A stretch of 64,000 nucleotides of DNA, from contig NZ_JACOOK010000001.1 in the NCBI RefSeq assembly GCF_014288115.1, forward strand, positions 124,001-188,000. The letters are read 5' to 3'. Shown here piece by piece: positions 51,730-60,830 of the stretch; positions within the stretch are counted from its first letter, which is position 1; every line of letters starts with the position of its first letter. This DNA comes from Alistipes_A hominis. Lineage in GTDB: Bacteria; Bacteroidota; Bacteroidia; Bacteroidales; Rikenellaceae. Under the pieces are notes generated by a model. It saw only the letters and a program-made list of their open reading frames with translations. It was not told where the DNA came from and ran no database searches. A program made the translations under genes and the position numbers.

Positions 51730-51909
51730 AGGCTGCCTTGTTTATTGTTATACGTCTATTTTGTACATACGATTTGCATACAAAAATAGAGATTATCGGA
51801 AAAAATAGCAAATCAAAAGCCAAATCATTTTCCTAACAATCTCTAAATATCAGCTATTTATACACAAACTCAAACAATATAAAAACGGTAAAAATATAGG
51901 GTATTATTA

Positions 51910-51916
51910 CGGTTGG
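51910..51916. repeat. Right attachment repeat of the nested element
   Basis: CGGTTGG, shared with 43126-43132. On its right the traG frame (reading ITTNR leftward) is intact. Confidence 0.85.
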
Positions 51917-53222
51917 TGGTGATGCCCCGCTTCATCGGCAGGTCAGAGATGTCGAGGTGCAGCGGCTTTCCCGTTAGCCTGTCCACCATCTTGATACCGA
52001 AGGGCGATAGCGAACTGCGGTAGTTAGTTTCCTCCGTAAAGAGGCACACAGCCTGCTCGATGAAGGTGTGGAAACTCTCTTCCGCCGGGAAGTCCGCCGC
52101 GTTGCCGGGCATCGCCGCCCAGTAGAGCGTCGGGCAGTCGATGGTGTTGTGGCGCGGCACGCACTCCATGCTCGCCAGCTGGCTGCCCACGTCGTTCTTG
52201 ATATGTTTCAGTTCCTCCGTGTCATCGCTCCACGCCATGACGTTGAAGTGCGCCCGTACCGATGTCAGCCCGTAGGAATGGGCTTCGTTCAGGTACTGGT
52301 CTATCCACTCGCGGTTGATGCTGTTGCTCCGGCTGTATCGGGATAGCGACTGCATATTCCTCGCGGACTTCTCGAACTTCTGTAAATTTTCCTCGCTGTT
52401 GTCGATAATCACATACTGGTTGTAGATGTGGTTGCAGGAGAGCAGCAGCCCCACGGGTGAGGCGAAGGAGAGACGGCAGTCCGAGCGGTCGGTGGAGAGT
52501 TTCTCGTAGCGGATGTCGGTAGCCACCTTTCCGGGCATATCCTCTGCGTCGGAGAGGGTGTGCAGGCACAGGCGGTTGTCGCCGATGCGCATTTCCTTTG
52601 CCGAGAGGTCGATGTCCTGCAAGGTCGTGTCGCCTTCAGGCATGAGCGAGAAGTAACGCTCTATCAGCCCGGCGGACTTCTCCGTCCCGACAAGTTCGTC
52701 GGTGGAGAGGCGGCGCAGCCTGACAAAGCCGCTGTCGTTCATGATGCGCTCGAACTGTTCGGCAGCTTCCATGAACTTCCCGGCGGTTTCCTTGTCCAGC
52801 TCCTTCGGGATGATATGCCCACGGCACAGCGTGCTGAAGTTACTCTGCATCCGGTTACGCTCCTTCGTCGTCTTGGTCAGGTAGAGATAGCAGGAATGTT
52901 TCAGGTACGGACGCTCATTGAAGTGGCGTTCAAAGGAGCGGCTCAGAAAACTCATGTCGTCCTTCTGTAATTCCGGCTTGTAGCGTTCCTTGATGAACCA
53001 ATCCTGCTTATGTACGACGCAGAAGTCCGGCAGCACCTTGATAGCCTTGCACCAGCAGCCGTGTATCGCCTCGTACTCCGCGCCCGTCACAGTATAAAGC
53101 TCCGGCAGTTCCACCTCGAAAGCCACCGTGATGTCGGCGTCTTTGGAAATGATGCAGCCATGCTCCACCGCCAGCAGGGGGAACTTGTTTTCCAGTGTTG
53201 TCATTTTGGATGTATTTCTCAT
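51910..53222 (-). pseudogene. traG: traG, 5' part (VirB4-like ATPase, split by insertion)
   Basis: Encodes about the first 437 residues of TraG (from MRNTSKMTTLENKFPLLAV), the regulatory N-terminal region of a VirB4-like ATPase, then runs into the inserted element and stops at 51870 after foreign residues (NTLYFYRFYIV). ATG 53222 overlaps the traF stop by 4 bases, which fixes the start. It lacks the P-loop, which is in the 3' part near 43100. The truncated product may still be made from the intact upstream operon. Confidence 0.92.
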
Positions 53223-53551
53223 GTCGTTTCTTCCTTTCGTTGCCGTTTGAATAATCGGGTGATCCGCCGCCGGTTGATAAGGTATCGGGGATGGCTCCTT
53301 GCCGCTCCCAATTTCATCAGCCCGTGTTCGCCGTACCGGGCGTTCAGCGCGAAGGTCTGCCATACGAGGACGGAAGACGATGCCGCGCCGAAACCGATAC
53401 ATATCCACTGGTCGATGCCGACCATGTAGAGGATGACGAACAGGACGAAGAGAGCCAGCAGACCTCCGCAGAAGATGAAGAGGTACTGAGCCTTTAGACC
53501 CTTGAACTCGACCGGACGGCCGATACCCTTGTTTATCGGGTATTCAGCCAT
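53219..53551 (-). CDS. traF: Conjugative transposon protein TraF (DUF4133)
   Basis: A 110-residue VirB3-like inner-membrane protein: conserved start MAEYPINKGIGRPVEFKGLK, two transmembrane helices (YLFIFCGGLLALFVLFVILY and ICIGFGAASSSVLVW) and a basic C-terminus. ATG 53551 is the family start and lies 10 bases after the traE stop. Overlaps traG by 4 bases. Confidence 0.87.
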   Translation of the reverse strand: MAEYPINKGIGRPVEFKGLKAQYLFIFCGGLLALFVLFVILYMVGIDQWICIGFGAASSSVLVWQTFALNARYGEHGLMKLGAARSHPRYLINRRRITRLFKRQRKEETT

Positions 53552-53561
53552 ACATTGTGTA

Positions 53562-53873
53562 TTAAAGGAAGAATGAGCGCAGGATGGTGGCGGCGACAAT
53601 CAGGAAGATGCAAGCCCCGAACCACGAGGCAGCGGTCTTCGAGGTGTCCGGGTCACCGGACGAGAATTTTCCGTACACTTTCACGCCACCGATAAGCCCG
53701 ACTACCGCGCCGATGGCGTAAATTAATTTTGTGCCGGGGTCAAAATACGAACTCACCATAGAGGTGGCTTCGTTGATACCTGCCAGACCGTTTCCCTGCG
53801 CAAATGCGGAGGCGGTTGCGGCAATCATAAGTGCCGCAGAGATGATTAACTTTTGTCTGATGTTCTTGTTCAT
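53562..53873 (-). CDS. traE: Conjugative transposon protein TraE (DUF4134)
   Basis: A 103-residue small membrane protein, VirB2 pilin-like in topology: cleavable N-terminal signal (ISAALMIAATASAFAQ) and two hydrophobic helices (LIYAIGAVVGLIGGVKVYG, WFGACIFLIVAATILRSFF). The recurring leader motif CACTAAAACCAAAGTAA lies about 70 bases upstream (53943-53960), in a 200-base gap after traD. Confidence 0.85.
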   Translation of the reverse strand: MNKNIRQKLIISAALMIAATASAFAQGNGLAGINEATSMVSSYFDPGTKLIYAIGAVVGLIGGVKVYGKFSSGDPDTSKTAASWFGACIFLIVAATILRSFFL

Positions 53874-54076
53874 AAACTGTTCTTGTTTTGTGCCGTTGAA
53901 AGGGTGGATAGCCCTTTTTCGGGCGGTTGATACTTGATTACTTTACTTTGGTTTTAGTGGTTGCCCGTTTGTTTCTACGGACTTGGGTGTGTCCGTTGCG
54001 GATTGGCTGTACCTTGTACCGCCGTGCGCGTGGTGTGATGCTGTCTTACGTTTTCATTTCCATTCTTTTTTAGCTG

Positions 54077-54817
54077 TTATACATAGTTTCGGAAGTCGAA
54101 CTCCTCGATGTTGTCGGGAATCACAAACACCTTTTCCTTTTGTTGTGTCACGGTCATGTTCACCGTATCCACGAAAACTGCCATCGCCTTTGCAAGCCTC
54201 TCGCTCATTGCTTCATCGGTCAGGCGTTCCGTTATCCTTGTATAAAGCTCTGTCCCGTCCAGTTCCGTCATGACCTTTCCGGCGTGTCGCATTTCCTCAT
54301 CGGACGGTGATTCCTTCCGTATGGTGCGTACAGCCCTGTCAATATCCTCGAAGCTGCTTCCCGAAGCCTGCTTTTTGTCAGGTTCCTCGTCCTCCGGATC
54401 ATCCTCTCCGTACTCCAGTTCCGAAGTCGGGATGCTCGTGAAGGTTTCATCGAGTTTTTCCTCCGGAACTTGTGCCGGGCGTGAGACGGTTTCCGTGTTT
54501 CCGTCGTCAAAAGTAGCCTCTTCCTCCGACAGCTCAATGCCTTTTTCCGAAGTGGCGGCTTCTTGCGTCGGTATGGCAGCGGTTGTCCGGGTCGATGCCA
54601 TCTTGAAACGGCTCTTGCCAATGATGTCCGAGGTGTCTGCGTGAGGTATTTCCTTATCCTTTCCTTGCTCTGCCACCGTACTGTCCAATGACCGCCACAG
54701 CCCGGCAATGTGTCTGAAGAAACGGATGAGCTTTGTGTCCATGATGCGGTCATAGAACAGCAGGAACAGGAACCACACGTTGCAAGCAACCGATACGATT
54801 AAAAACGCCTTTGTCAT
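54077..54817 (-). CDS. traD: Conjugative transposon protein TraD
   Basis: A 246-residue protein with one N-terminal transmembrane helix (FLIVSVACNVWFLFLLFY), an acidic, low-complexity middle (Glu/Ser/Thr-rich, with EDDPEDEEPDKK) and a helical C-terminal domain. Assigned by position between traC and traE. Overlaps traC by 4 bases. Function unknown. Confidence 0.75.
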   Translation of the reverse strand: MTKAFLIVSVACNVWFLFLLFYDRIMDTKLIRFFRHIAGLWRSLDSTVAEQGKDKEIPHADTSDIIGKSRFKMASTRTTAAIPTQEAATSEKGIELSEEEATFDDGNTETVSRPAQVPEEKLDETFTSIPTSELEYGEDDPEDEEPDKKQASGSSFEDIDRAVRTIRKESPSDEEMRHAGKVMTELDGTELYTRITERLTDEAMSERLAKAMAVFVDTVNMTVTQQKEKVFVIPDNIEEFDFRNYV

Positions 54818-55176
54818 AATCTTACTTTTTGGGCGTTTTCAATCTGTTCCATGTACTGCTGCCCGTATTGTCGGAAATGGTCGCGGAGGATGTTATCCAC
54901 AAACTTACCGATGCTCAAACCGTTTCCCATCCGACTGGCAACGATAGCGACTTTCTCATGAATTTCTCGGCTGATGTATATACATTGCCGCGTTTTGATT
55001 TCCGATGCTTGCAGGAAAGTCGAGAGCGGTTTGTCTCTGCCTTTATCCTTGCGGAAGTCAATGCCGGTATTTTCCTGATCGTAGTCGGTTACACACTTTG
55101 CTGCACGGGCAGCGGTTCTTTCACTCTTTCCTGTTTGCAGGCATCCTGCCTGACGGTTCTTCTTTGTTCTTTTCAT
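54814..55176 (-). CDS. traC: Conjugative transposon protein TraC (DUF3408)
   Basis: A 120-residue basic protein with a C-terminal DUF3408/ribbon-helix-helix-like region (QCIYISREIHEKVAIVASRMG, KFVDNILRDHFRQY). Together with TraA and TraB it forms the ParA-plus-partner set at the head of the operon, perhaps positioning DNA or the apparatus. Overlaps traD by 4 bases. Confidence 0.78.
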   Translation of the reverse strand: MKRTKKNRQAGCLQTGKSERTAARAAKCVTDYDQENTGIDFRKDKGRDKPLSTFLQASEIKTRQCIYISREIHEKVAIVASRMGNGLSIGKFVDNILRDHFRQYGQQYMEQIENAQKVRL

Positions 55177-55200
55177 ACTTCTTTGTTGTTTTTGGGGTGT

Positions 55201-55650
55201 TTATAAATTATAGGATTCCATATGCCGTTTGAACGATTCGGCTATCTCGTCTTGGAACAGCGTGAAATGGTGTGTCAGCACGTTGTCAAGAAAAGCCGCG
55301 ATAGTCACCTCGTTGCCTCCGATTACATGAAGCATCTTCTGGATGCGGTCGTGGTATTCCTTGCGGATATAGACCTGCTTGCCGAGCCTTGCCGTGATAT
55401 TGGAGCCGCATATGAATACGGTGTCATAATCCGGCTTTTCCGGCTTGCCGTTCCTGCGCCTGCGTTCTGGTTCCTCTCTGGGGTGCGGGACAGGCAAGGG
55501 GACGGTTTCCTGCACCGTTTCTTTCGGAGGTGGGGAAGGCGCGTTTCCGTCCGTGCTTCTCGCTTCCGGCGGAATGCTTGTATCGTCCAGTCGAAACGAG
55601 TTGATTACGGCTTCGCTGTCGATGTCCTCGATTCTTGTTTTCTTTGCCAT
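55201..55650 (-). CDS. traB: Conjugative transposon protein TraB (DUF3408)
   Basis: A 149-residue protein with a Pro/Glu-rich N-terminal half and a C-terminal DUF3408 domain (QVYIRKEYHDRIQKMLHVIGG, FLDNVLTHHFTLFQDEIAES), paralogous to TraC. It follows the ParA-like gene by 5 bases and may be its DNA-binding partner. Confidence 0.78.
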   Translation of the reverse strand: MAKKTRIEDIDSEAVINSFRLDDTSIPPEARSTDGNAPSPPPKETVQETVPLPVPHPREEPERRRRNGKPEKPDYDTVFICGSNITARLGKQVYIRKEYHDRIQKMLHVIGGNEVTIAAFLDNVLTHHFTLFQDEIAESFKRHMESYNL

Positions 55651-55655
55651 GCCGT

Positions 55656-56411
55656 TCAGTTTTTGATGATGCCGAGAATCTCATCGACGAGTTTGTCGAG
55701 GTTGCTGCCGCGTACCAGTATTTTGTCCGCCGGAAACGCCGTGGAGCGGAATACCGCCTTGCGTTCTGCCGCCGTCTCCTTGCGGAAACGCTTGCTGTCC
55801 GGCAGATGTGTTTCCAGAATGGGCAGGGCGAACTCGGCACAGACCTTGTCGTATGCCTTGTAAAGTTCCGTCTTTTCGCGCCCGTCCACCATGTTCCACA
55901 CGAGGTAAATCCCTTTGATGCCGGACTTACCCGTGCTTATCATCTGTTCGTTGATAACGGTGGCGAACTTGATGGAACTCTCCATCACCACACGGTCGGC
56001 GATGATGGGCGTGAAGATGTAGTCCATTTTGGAAATGGTCTGCACCACATCGGCATTGTTGATGGTTCCCGGCAGGTCGAAGAACACGAAATCAAGGTCG
56101 GGCTGCGCTGCCACCAGATTTTCGGCGGTCTTTACCGCATCTTCCGCACGGCTGCATCTGATGGTGTACGGGTTCTTCTTCAGCCGTTTGAGCTGCTCAT
56201 ACGCCATCACCTTGTAATGCCCGTCCTCCATGACAGCTTTCATGTCGCGCTTGCGCATGTCATGGATACTGTACTGCGGAAAATCGCAGTCCACCACGGC
56301 TACGTTGTAGCCTTTCACATAGTGCAGGTAGCTTGCTACAAGCACCGTCAGGGTTGTCTTACCCGCTCCACCTTTCTGCGTGGAGATTGCCACATAAGTT
56401 GCTTCTTTCAT
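55656..56411 (-). CDS. traA: ParA-like ATPase TraA
   Basis: A 251-residue ParA/Soj-type ATPase with the deviant Walker A STQKGGAGKTT at residues 10-20, VVDCDFPQ (Walker A') and FVFFDLPGT (Walker B). First gene of the leftward tra operon. Proposed role is positioning the element or the transfer machinery; family knowledge, not proven here. Confidence 0.88.
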   Translation of the reverse strand: MKEATYVAISTQKGGAGKTTLTVLVASYLHYVKGYNVAVVDCDFPQYSIHDMRKRDMKAVMEDGHYKVMAYEQLKRLKKNPYTIRCSRAEDAVKTAENLVAAQPDLDFVFFDLPGTINNADVVQTISKMDYIFTPIIADRVVMESSIKFATVINEQMISTGKSGIKGIYLVWNMVDGREKTELYKAYDKVCAEFALPILETHLPDSKRFRKETAAERKAVFRSTAFPADKILVRGSNLDKLVDEILGIIKN

Positions 56412-57091
56412 TTGTCTGATAATTTATTTGGTTATACATCTGTCCGGTGGCGGTAGCGTATTGCCATTAGTACGTACGCACGCGCTCCCATTCATTTATT
56501 TATTCACTCCTTAATCCGGCTGTGCCTATGGGTAATCATCGGTTTGTCCAACCGCCCATGCTTTTATCCGTCCGCATGGACGTGTGCTTGGAAAACTGTC
56601 TGAATACATACACCTGTTTTCAACCGTTTGGATTGATGTCCGGATTACTGTCCGAACATCCGGCGGAAGGAGTGTATTTTCAGTCCCACATCCGAATCAC
56701 ACTGCAAATAAACAAGGATATTTTGGAACTTGTATCACTTCTCCGGCAAGTGGCAGCACGTTGCGCCGGTTGGCATTGATTGTCCGGGTCAAGCCTCTGC
56801 CCGATACCGCGTTAAGGGCGTAACTTTGCACCCGAACGGCAGGGTTCGCCGCAGGTGGCGCAGCCCGGAGTTTGAAAGGCATTCCCCCAATCCGTCCCCG
56901 ACGGATTTTTATGTTCACCTGAACATAGCAAGGTATGTTTTCAGCCGCTCAAAATATTTTGAGCATCCCGGAAAACGCCTTGCCCTTGCAGGGGGCGGGC
57001 TTTCCCTCCGAAGTCGGAAAGCCTTTCAGAACTGCGGTGCTGTGATCCGAAGCGGCGGCTTATGCCGTCAATCCGCTAAATCCAAAGTAAT
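56412..57091. other. Divergent control region between tra and mob operons, probable oriT
   Basis: About 680 bases without a gene. The plus-strand -7 box TAACTTTG at 56821-56828 probably drives mobABC. Between it and mobA are several inverted repeats, for example GGCTTTCC/GGAAAGCC around 56998-57023 and CTCAAAATATTTTGAG at 56957-56972, the setting in which oriT is expected next to the relaxosome genes. Leftward tra transcription must also begin here or in its left part. Confidence 0.5.
56821..56828 (+). promoter_or_regulatory. -7 box of the mob operon
   Basis: TAACTTTG, matching TAnnTTTG, about 260 bases before mobA. The long leader would include the candidate oriT repeats. Confidence 0.5.
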
Positions 57092-57520
57092 ATGAAAGAG
57101 AAAAGGAAAAGCAAAGCAGGGAGAAATCCCAAACTTGATCCGGCGGTGTACCGTTACACCGTCCGTTTCAACGAGGAGGAACACAATCGTTTCCTCGCCA
57201 TGTTCGGAAAATCGGGTGTCTATGCACGGTCGGTTTTCCTCAAAGCGCACTTCTTCGGACAGCCGTTCAAGGTGCTGAAGGTGGACAAGACGCTGGTGGA
57301 CTATTACACCAAGCTATCGGATTTTCATGCGCAGTTCCGCGCCGTGGGTACGAATTACAACCAAGTCGTGAAGGAACTGAGGCTGCATTTTTCAGAGAAA
57401 AAGGCGATGGCGTTGCTCTACAAATTAGAGCAACACACCGTCGAACTCGTGAAACTGAGCCGCCGGATTGTGGAACTTTCAAGGGAAATGGAGGCGAAAT
57501 GGTCGCAAAAATCAGTGTAG
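57092..57520 (+). CDS. mobA: MobA, relaxosome accessory protein of the conjugative transposon
   Basis: A 142-residue basic protein (MKEKRKSKAGRNPKLDPAVY) with a ribbon-helix-helix-like front part and the helical block DFHAQFRAVGTNYNQVVKELR typical of MobC/MobA accessory proteins. It would bind oriT. The leader CTAAATCCAAAGTAAT directly precedes the ATG. Overlaps the relaxase gene by 22 bases. Confidence 0.83.
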   Translation: MKEKRKSKAGRNPKLDPAVYRYTVRFNEEEHNRFLAMFGKSGVYARSVFLKAHFFGQPFKVLKVDKTLVDYYTKLSDFHAQFRAVGTNYNQVVKELRLHFSEKKAMALLYKLEQHTVELVKLSRRIVELSREMEAKWSQKSV

Positions 57521-58746
57521 GAAACTCGTTGTACGGCGCGATTGCCTATAACGGGGAGAAGATTAACGAGGCGCAGGGGCGGTTGCTTACGACCAACCGC
57601 ATCTACAATGACGGTTCGGGAAAGGTGGACATCAACAAGGCGATGGAGGGTTTTCTCACCTTCATGCCGCCACAGATGAAGGTGGAGAAGCCGGTGGTGC
57701 ATATTTCGCTCAACCCACATCCGGAGGATGTGTTGACCGATGCGGAATTGCAGGATATAGCCCGCGAGTATCTGGAAAAACTCGGTTTCGGCAACCAGCC
57801 TTATCTTGTTTTCAAGCACGAGGACATCGACCGCCACCACCTGCACATCGTGACGGTGCGGGTGGACGATAACGGGAAATGTATCAGCGACAAGAACAAC
57901 TACTATCGTAGCAAACAAATCACCCGTGAGCTGGAGAAGAAATACGGGCTGCACGGCGCGGAGCGCAGGAACCGCCGGCTTGACACGCCGCTAAGCAAGG
58001 TGGACGCATCGGCAGGTGATGTGAAGAAGCAGGTGGCTGGCACTGTGAAGGCTCTGAACGGGCAGTACCGTTTTCAGACGATGGGCGAATACCGTGCGCT
58101 CCTTTCCTTATATAATATGACGGTGGAGGAAGCGAGAGGCAACGTGCGCGGACGGGAGTATCACGGGCTGGTTTATTCCGTCACGGACGACAAGGGTAAC
58201 AAGGTGGGCAACCCGTTCAAGTCCTCGCTTTTCGGGAAGTCCGCAGGTTATGAAGCCGTACAGAGAAAATTTATCCGTTCCAAATCAGAGATTAAGGACA
58301 GGAAGCTCGCCGACATGACGAAACGCACCGTTCTTTCCGTGCTGCAAGGCACTTATGACAAGGACAAATTTGTATCCCAACTCAAAGAGAAGGGCATCGA
58401 CACCGTACTGCGCTACACGGATGAAGGGCGTATCTATGGAGCGACGTTTATCGACCACCGCACAGGATGTGTACTGAACGGCTCTCGCATGGGCAAGGAG
58501 CTTTCGGCGAATGCCTTGCAGGAACACTTCACCCTGCCATACGCCGGACAACCGCCGATACCGTTATCCATCCCTATGGATGCTGCGGACAAGGCATACG
58601 GACAGACCGCATACGACCGTGAAGACGTATCGGGCGGAATGGGCTTGCTCACTCCCGAAGGTCCGGCGGTAGATGCTGAGGAAAAGGCTTTCATCCGGGC
58701 GATGAAGCGCAAAAAGAAGAAAAAGCGCAAGGGCTTGGGTTTGTAA
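57499..58746 (+). CDS. mobB: MobB relaxase of the conjugative transposon
   Basis: A 415-residue relaxase that nicks oriT and leads the strand. The start MVAKISVGNSLYGAIAYN and the histidine motif HHLH (residues 113-116, in DRHHLHIVTV) are conserved, followed by DNGKCISDKNNYYRS, which matches the DNNGKTISDRNDMYR of the inner element's relaxase. The C-terminal tail is Lys-rich. Translationally coupled to mobA. Confidence 0.9.
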   Translation: MVAKISVGNSLYGAIAYNGEKINEAQGRLLTTNRIYNDGSGKVDINKAMEGFLTFMPPQMKVEKPVVHISLNPHPEDVLTDAELQDIAREYLEKLGFGNQPYLVFKHEDIDRHHLHIVTVRVDDNGKCISDKNNYYRSKQITRELEKKYGLHGAERRNRRLDTPLSKVDASAGDVKKQVAGTVKALNGQYRFQTMGEYRALLSLYNMTVEEARGNVRGREYHGLVYSVTDDKGNKVGNPFKSSLFGKSAGYEAVQRKFIRSKSEIKDRKLADMTKRTVLSVLQGTYDKDKFVSQLKEKGIDTVLRYTDEGRIYGATFIDHRTGCVLNGSRMGKELSANALQEHFTLPYAGQPPIPLSIPMDAADKAYGQTAYDREDVSGGMGLLTPEGPAVDAEEKAFIRAMKRKKKKKRKGLGL

Positions 58747-58776
58747 TCGGAGTATCAACAATTAAAAAATCAATGT

Positions 58777-60786
58777 ATGTCACAACAAGAAGACGATTTG
58801 AGGGCATTGGCGAAAATCATGGATTTTCTGCGTGCCGTGAGTATTATTTTAGTGGTTATGAACGTGTACTGGTTCTGTTACGAAGTCATCCGGCTGTGGG
58901 GCGTGAACATCGGTGTGGTGGACAGAATCCTTCTGAACTTCGACCGCACGGCGGGGCTGTTCCATTCCATACTGTACACAAAGCTGTTTGCCGTCCTGCT
59001 GCTTGCCCTGTCCTGTCTGGGTACAAAGGGGGTCAAGGGAGAGAAAATCACTTGGGGAAGAATATGGACGGCACTCGCCGCCGGGTCCGTGCTGTTTTTC
59101 CTAAACTGGTGGATACTGGCTCTGCCGCTTCCGATTGAGGCGGTGATGGGGCTGTATGTCCTTACCATCGGTACGGGCTATGTCTGCCTGTTGATGGGAG
59201 GTCTGTGGATGAGCCGTCTGTTGAAACACAATTTGATGGAGGATGTTTTCAACAACGAGAACGAGAGTTTCATGCAGGAAACAAGACTCATCGAAAGCGA
59301 GTATTCGGTCAATTTGCCGACACGCTTCTATTACAAAAAGCGTTGGAACAACGGTTGGATCAATGTGGTGAATCCCTTCCGTGCGTCCATCGTGTTGGGT
59401 ACGCCGGGCAGCGGCAAGTCATACGCCGTGGTAAACAATTTTATCAAGCAACAGATTGAAAAGGGCTTCTTGATGTACGTGTATGACTTCAAATTCAGCG
59501 ACTTGTCCACCATTGCCTACAATCATCTGCTGAACCACCCTGACGGCTACAAGGTGAAGCCGAAGTTCTATGTGATCAACTTCGACGACCCGCGACGCTC
59601 TCATCGGTGCAATCCCATTCACCCGGATTTTATGGAAGATATTACGGACGCCTACGAGAGTGCCTATACAATAATGCTCAACCTCAATAAAACGTGGGTG
59701 CAAAAGCAGGGTGACTTCTTTGTGGAATCACCTATCATTTTGTTCGCCAGTATTATATGGTATCTTAAAATCTATCAGAACGGGAAATATTGCACGTTTC
59801 CCCATGCCATCGAATTTTTGAACCGCCGCTACGAGGATATTTTTCCGATACTGACTTCCTATCCCGAACTGGAGAACTACCTTTCCCCGTTCATGGATGC
59901 GTGGCTCGGAGGGGCTGCGGAGCAGCTCATGGGGCAGATAGCGTCGGCAAAAATTCCGCTTTCGAGGATGATTTCACCGCAGCTCTATTGGGTGATGTCG
60001 GACAGCGAGTTTACGCTGGACATCAACAATCCCGAAGAGCCGAAAATCCTATGCGTGGGCAACAATCCCGACCGTCAGAATATCTACGGGGCGGCTCTCG
60101 GATTGTATAACTCCCGCATCGTGAAGCTCATCAATAAGAAGGGGATGCTGAAGTCGTCGGTCATCATAGACGAGCTGCCGACGATATATTTCAAAGGGTT
60201 GGACAATCTTATAGCTACCGCCCGAAGCAACAAGGTTGCCGTGTGTCTGGGATTTCAGGATTTCAGCCAGCTGGTGCGCGACTACGGTGATAAGGAGGCG
60301 AAAGTGGTGATGAATACGGTCGGTAACATTTTCTCCGGGCAGGTGGTAGGTGAAACGGCAAAGACACTATCGGAACGATTCGGTAAGGTGTTGCAGAAAC
60401 GGCAGTCTATCTCCATCAACCGGCAGGATGTTTCCACCTCCATTAACACGCAGATGGACGCGCTTATCCCGCCCAGCAAGATTTCCGGTTTGACGCAGGG
60501 AATGTTTGTCGGTTCGGTGTCCGACAACTTCAACGAGCGTATCGAACAGAAGATTTTCCACTGCGAGATTGTGGTGGATGCCGATAAGGTAAAACGGGAG
60601 GAAAGTGCCTACAAGAAAATCCCCGTTATTACCGATTTCACTGACGCAGACGGCAACGACCGCATGAAGGAAACGGTGCAGGCAAATTACCGGCGCATCA
60701 AGGAGGAGGTGAAGCAGATTGTTCAGGAGGAATTGGAGCGCATCGCGGGCGATGACAACCTGAAGCATCTGTTGCAGCAGAAGTAA
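58777..60786 (+). CDS. mobC: MobC type IV coupling protein (VirD4/TraG-like)
   Basis: A 669-residue coupling ATPase. Three to four transmembrane helices fill residues about 20-145, Walker A GTPGSGKS is at 208-215, Walker B is in SSVIIDELPTIYF, and the conserved ARSNKVAVCLGFQDFSQL follows. It delivers the relaxase-DNA complex to the Tra channel. It lies 30 bases after mobB, with the leader TTAAAAAATCA before its ATG, and ends at a strong terminator. Confidence 0.92.
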   Translation: MSQQEDDLRALAKIMDFLRAVSIILVVMNVYWFCYEVIRLWGVNIGVVDRILLNFDRTAGLFHSILYTKLFAVLLLALSCLGTKGVKGEKITWGRIWTALAAGSVLFFLNWWILALPLPIEAVMGLYVLTIGTGYVCLLMGGLWMSRLLKHNLMEDVFNNENESFMQETRLIESEYSVNLPTRFYYKKRWNNGWINVVNPFRASIVLGTPGSGKSYAVVNNFIKQQIEKGFLMYVYDFKFSDLSTIAYNHLLNHPDGYKVKPKFYVINFDDPRRSHRCNPIHPDFMEDITDAYESAYTIMLNLNKTWVQKQGDFFVESPIILFASIIWYLKIYQNGKYCTFPHAIEFLNRRYEDIFPILTSYPELENYLSPFMDAWLGGAAEQLMGQIASAKIPLSRMISPQLYWVMSDSEFTLDINNPEEPKILCVGNNPDRQNIYGAALGLYNSRIVKLINKKGMLKSSVIIDELPTIYFKGLDNLIATARSNKVAVCLGFQDFSQLVRDYGDKEAKVVMNTVGNIFSGQVVGETAKTLSERFGKVLQKRQSISINRQDVSTSINTQMDALIPPSKISGLTQGMFVGSVSDNFNERIEQKIFHCEIVVDADKVKREESAYKKIPVITDFTDADGNDRMKETVQANYRRIKEEVKQIVQEELERIAGDDNLKHLLQQK

Positions 60787-60791
60787 CCTAT

Positions 60792-60830
60792 TAAAATAAG
60801 GGAGGATAGCTAAAATCCTCCCTTATTTTA
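60792..60830. terminator. Bidirectional terminator between mobC and the convergent gene
   Basis: A perfect 16-bp stem TAAAATAAGGGAGGAT/ATCCTCCCTTATTTTA with a 7-base loop. It overlaps the stop codon of the minus-strand gene ending at 60828. Confidence 0.88.

Larger units (their letters stand above)
43126..51916. mobile_element. 8.8-kb integrative mobilizable element inserted in traG
   Basis: Bounded by direct repeats CGGTTGG at 43126-43132 and 51910-51916. It contains a tyrosine integrase next to the right end, two HTH proteins, a RepA-like ATPase, a Toprim primase, MobC, a relaxase, a coiled-coil membrane protein and immunity-like cargo, the layout of Bacteroides mobilizable transposons. 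It encodes no mating channel and would need one in trans, while disabling the tra operon it sits in. Confidence 0.9.

Noticed and set aside
56820..56829. Second CTnDOT-type core GTAACTTTGC
   Set aside because: It lies in the middle of the element between divergent operons and is better explained as the mob promoter -7 box.
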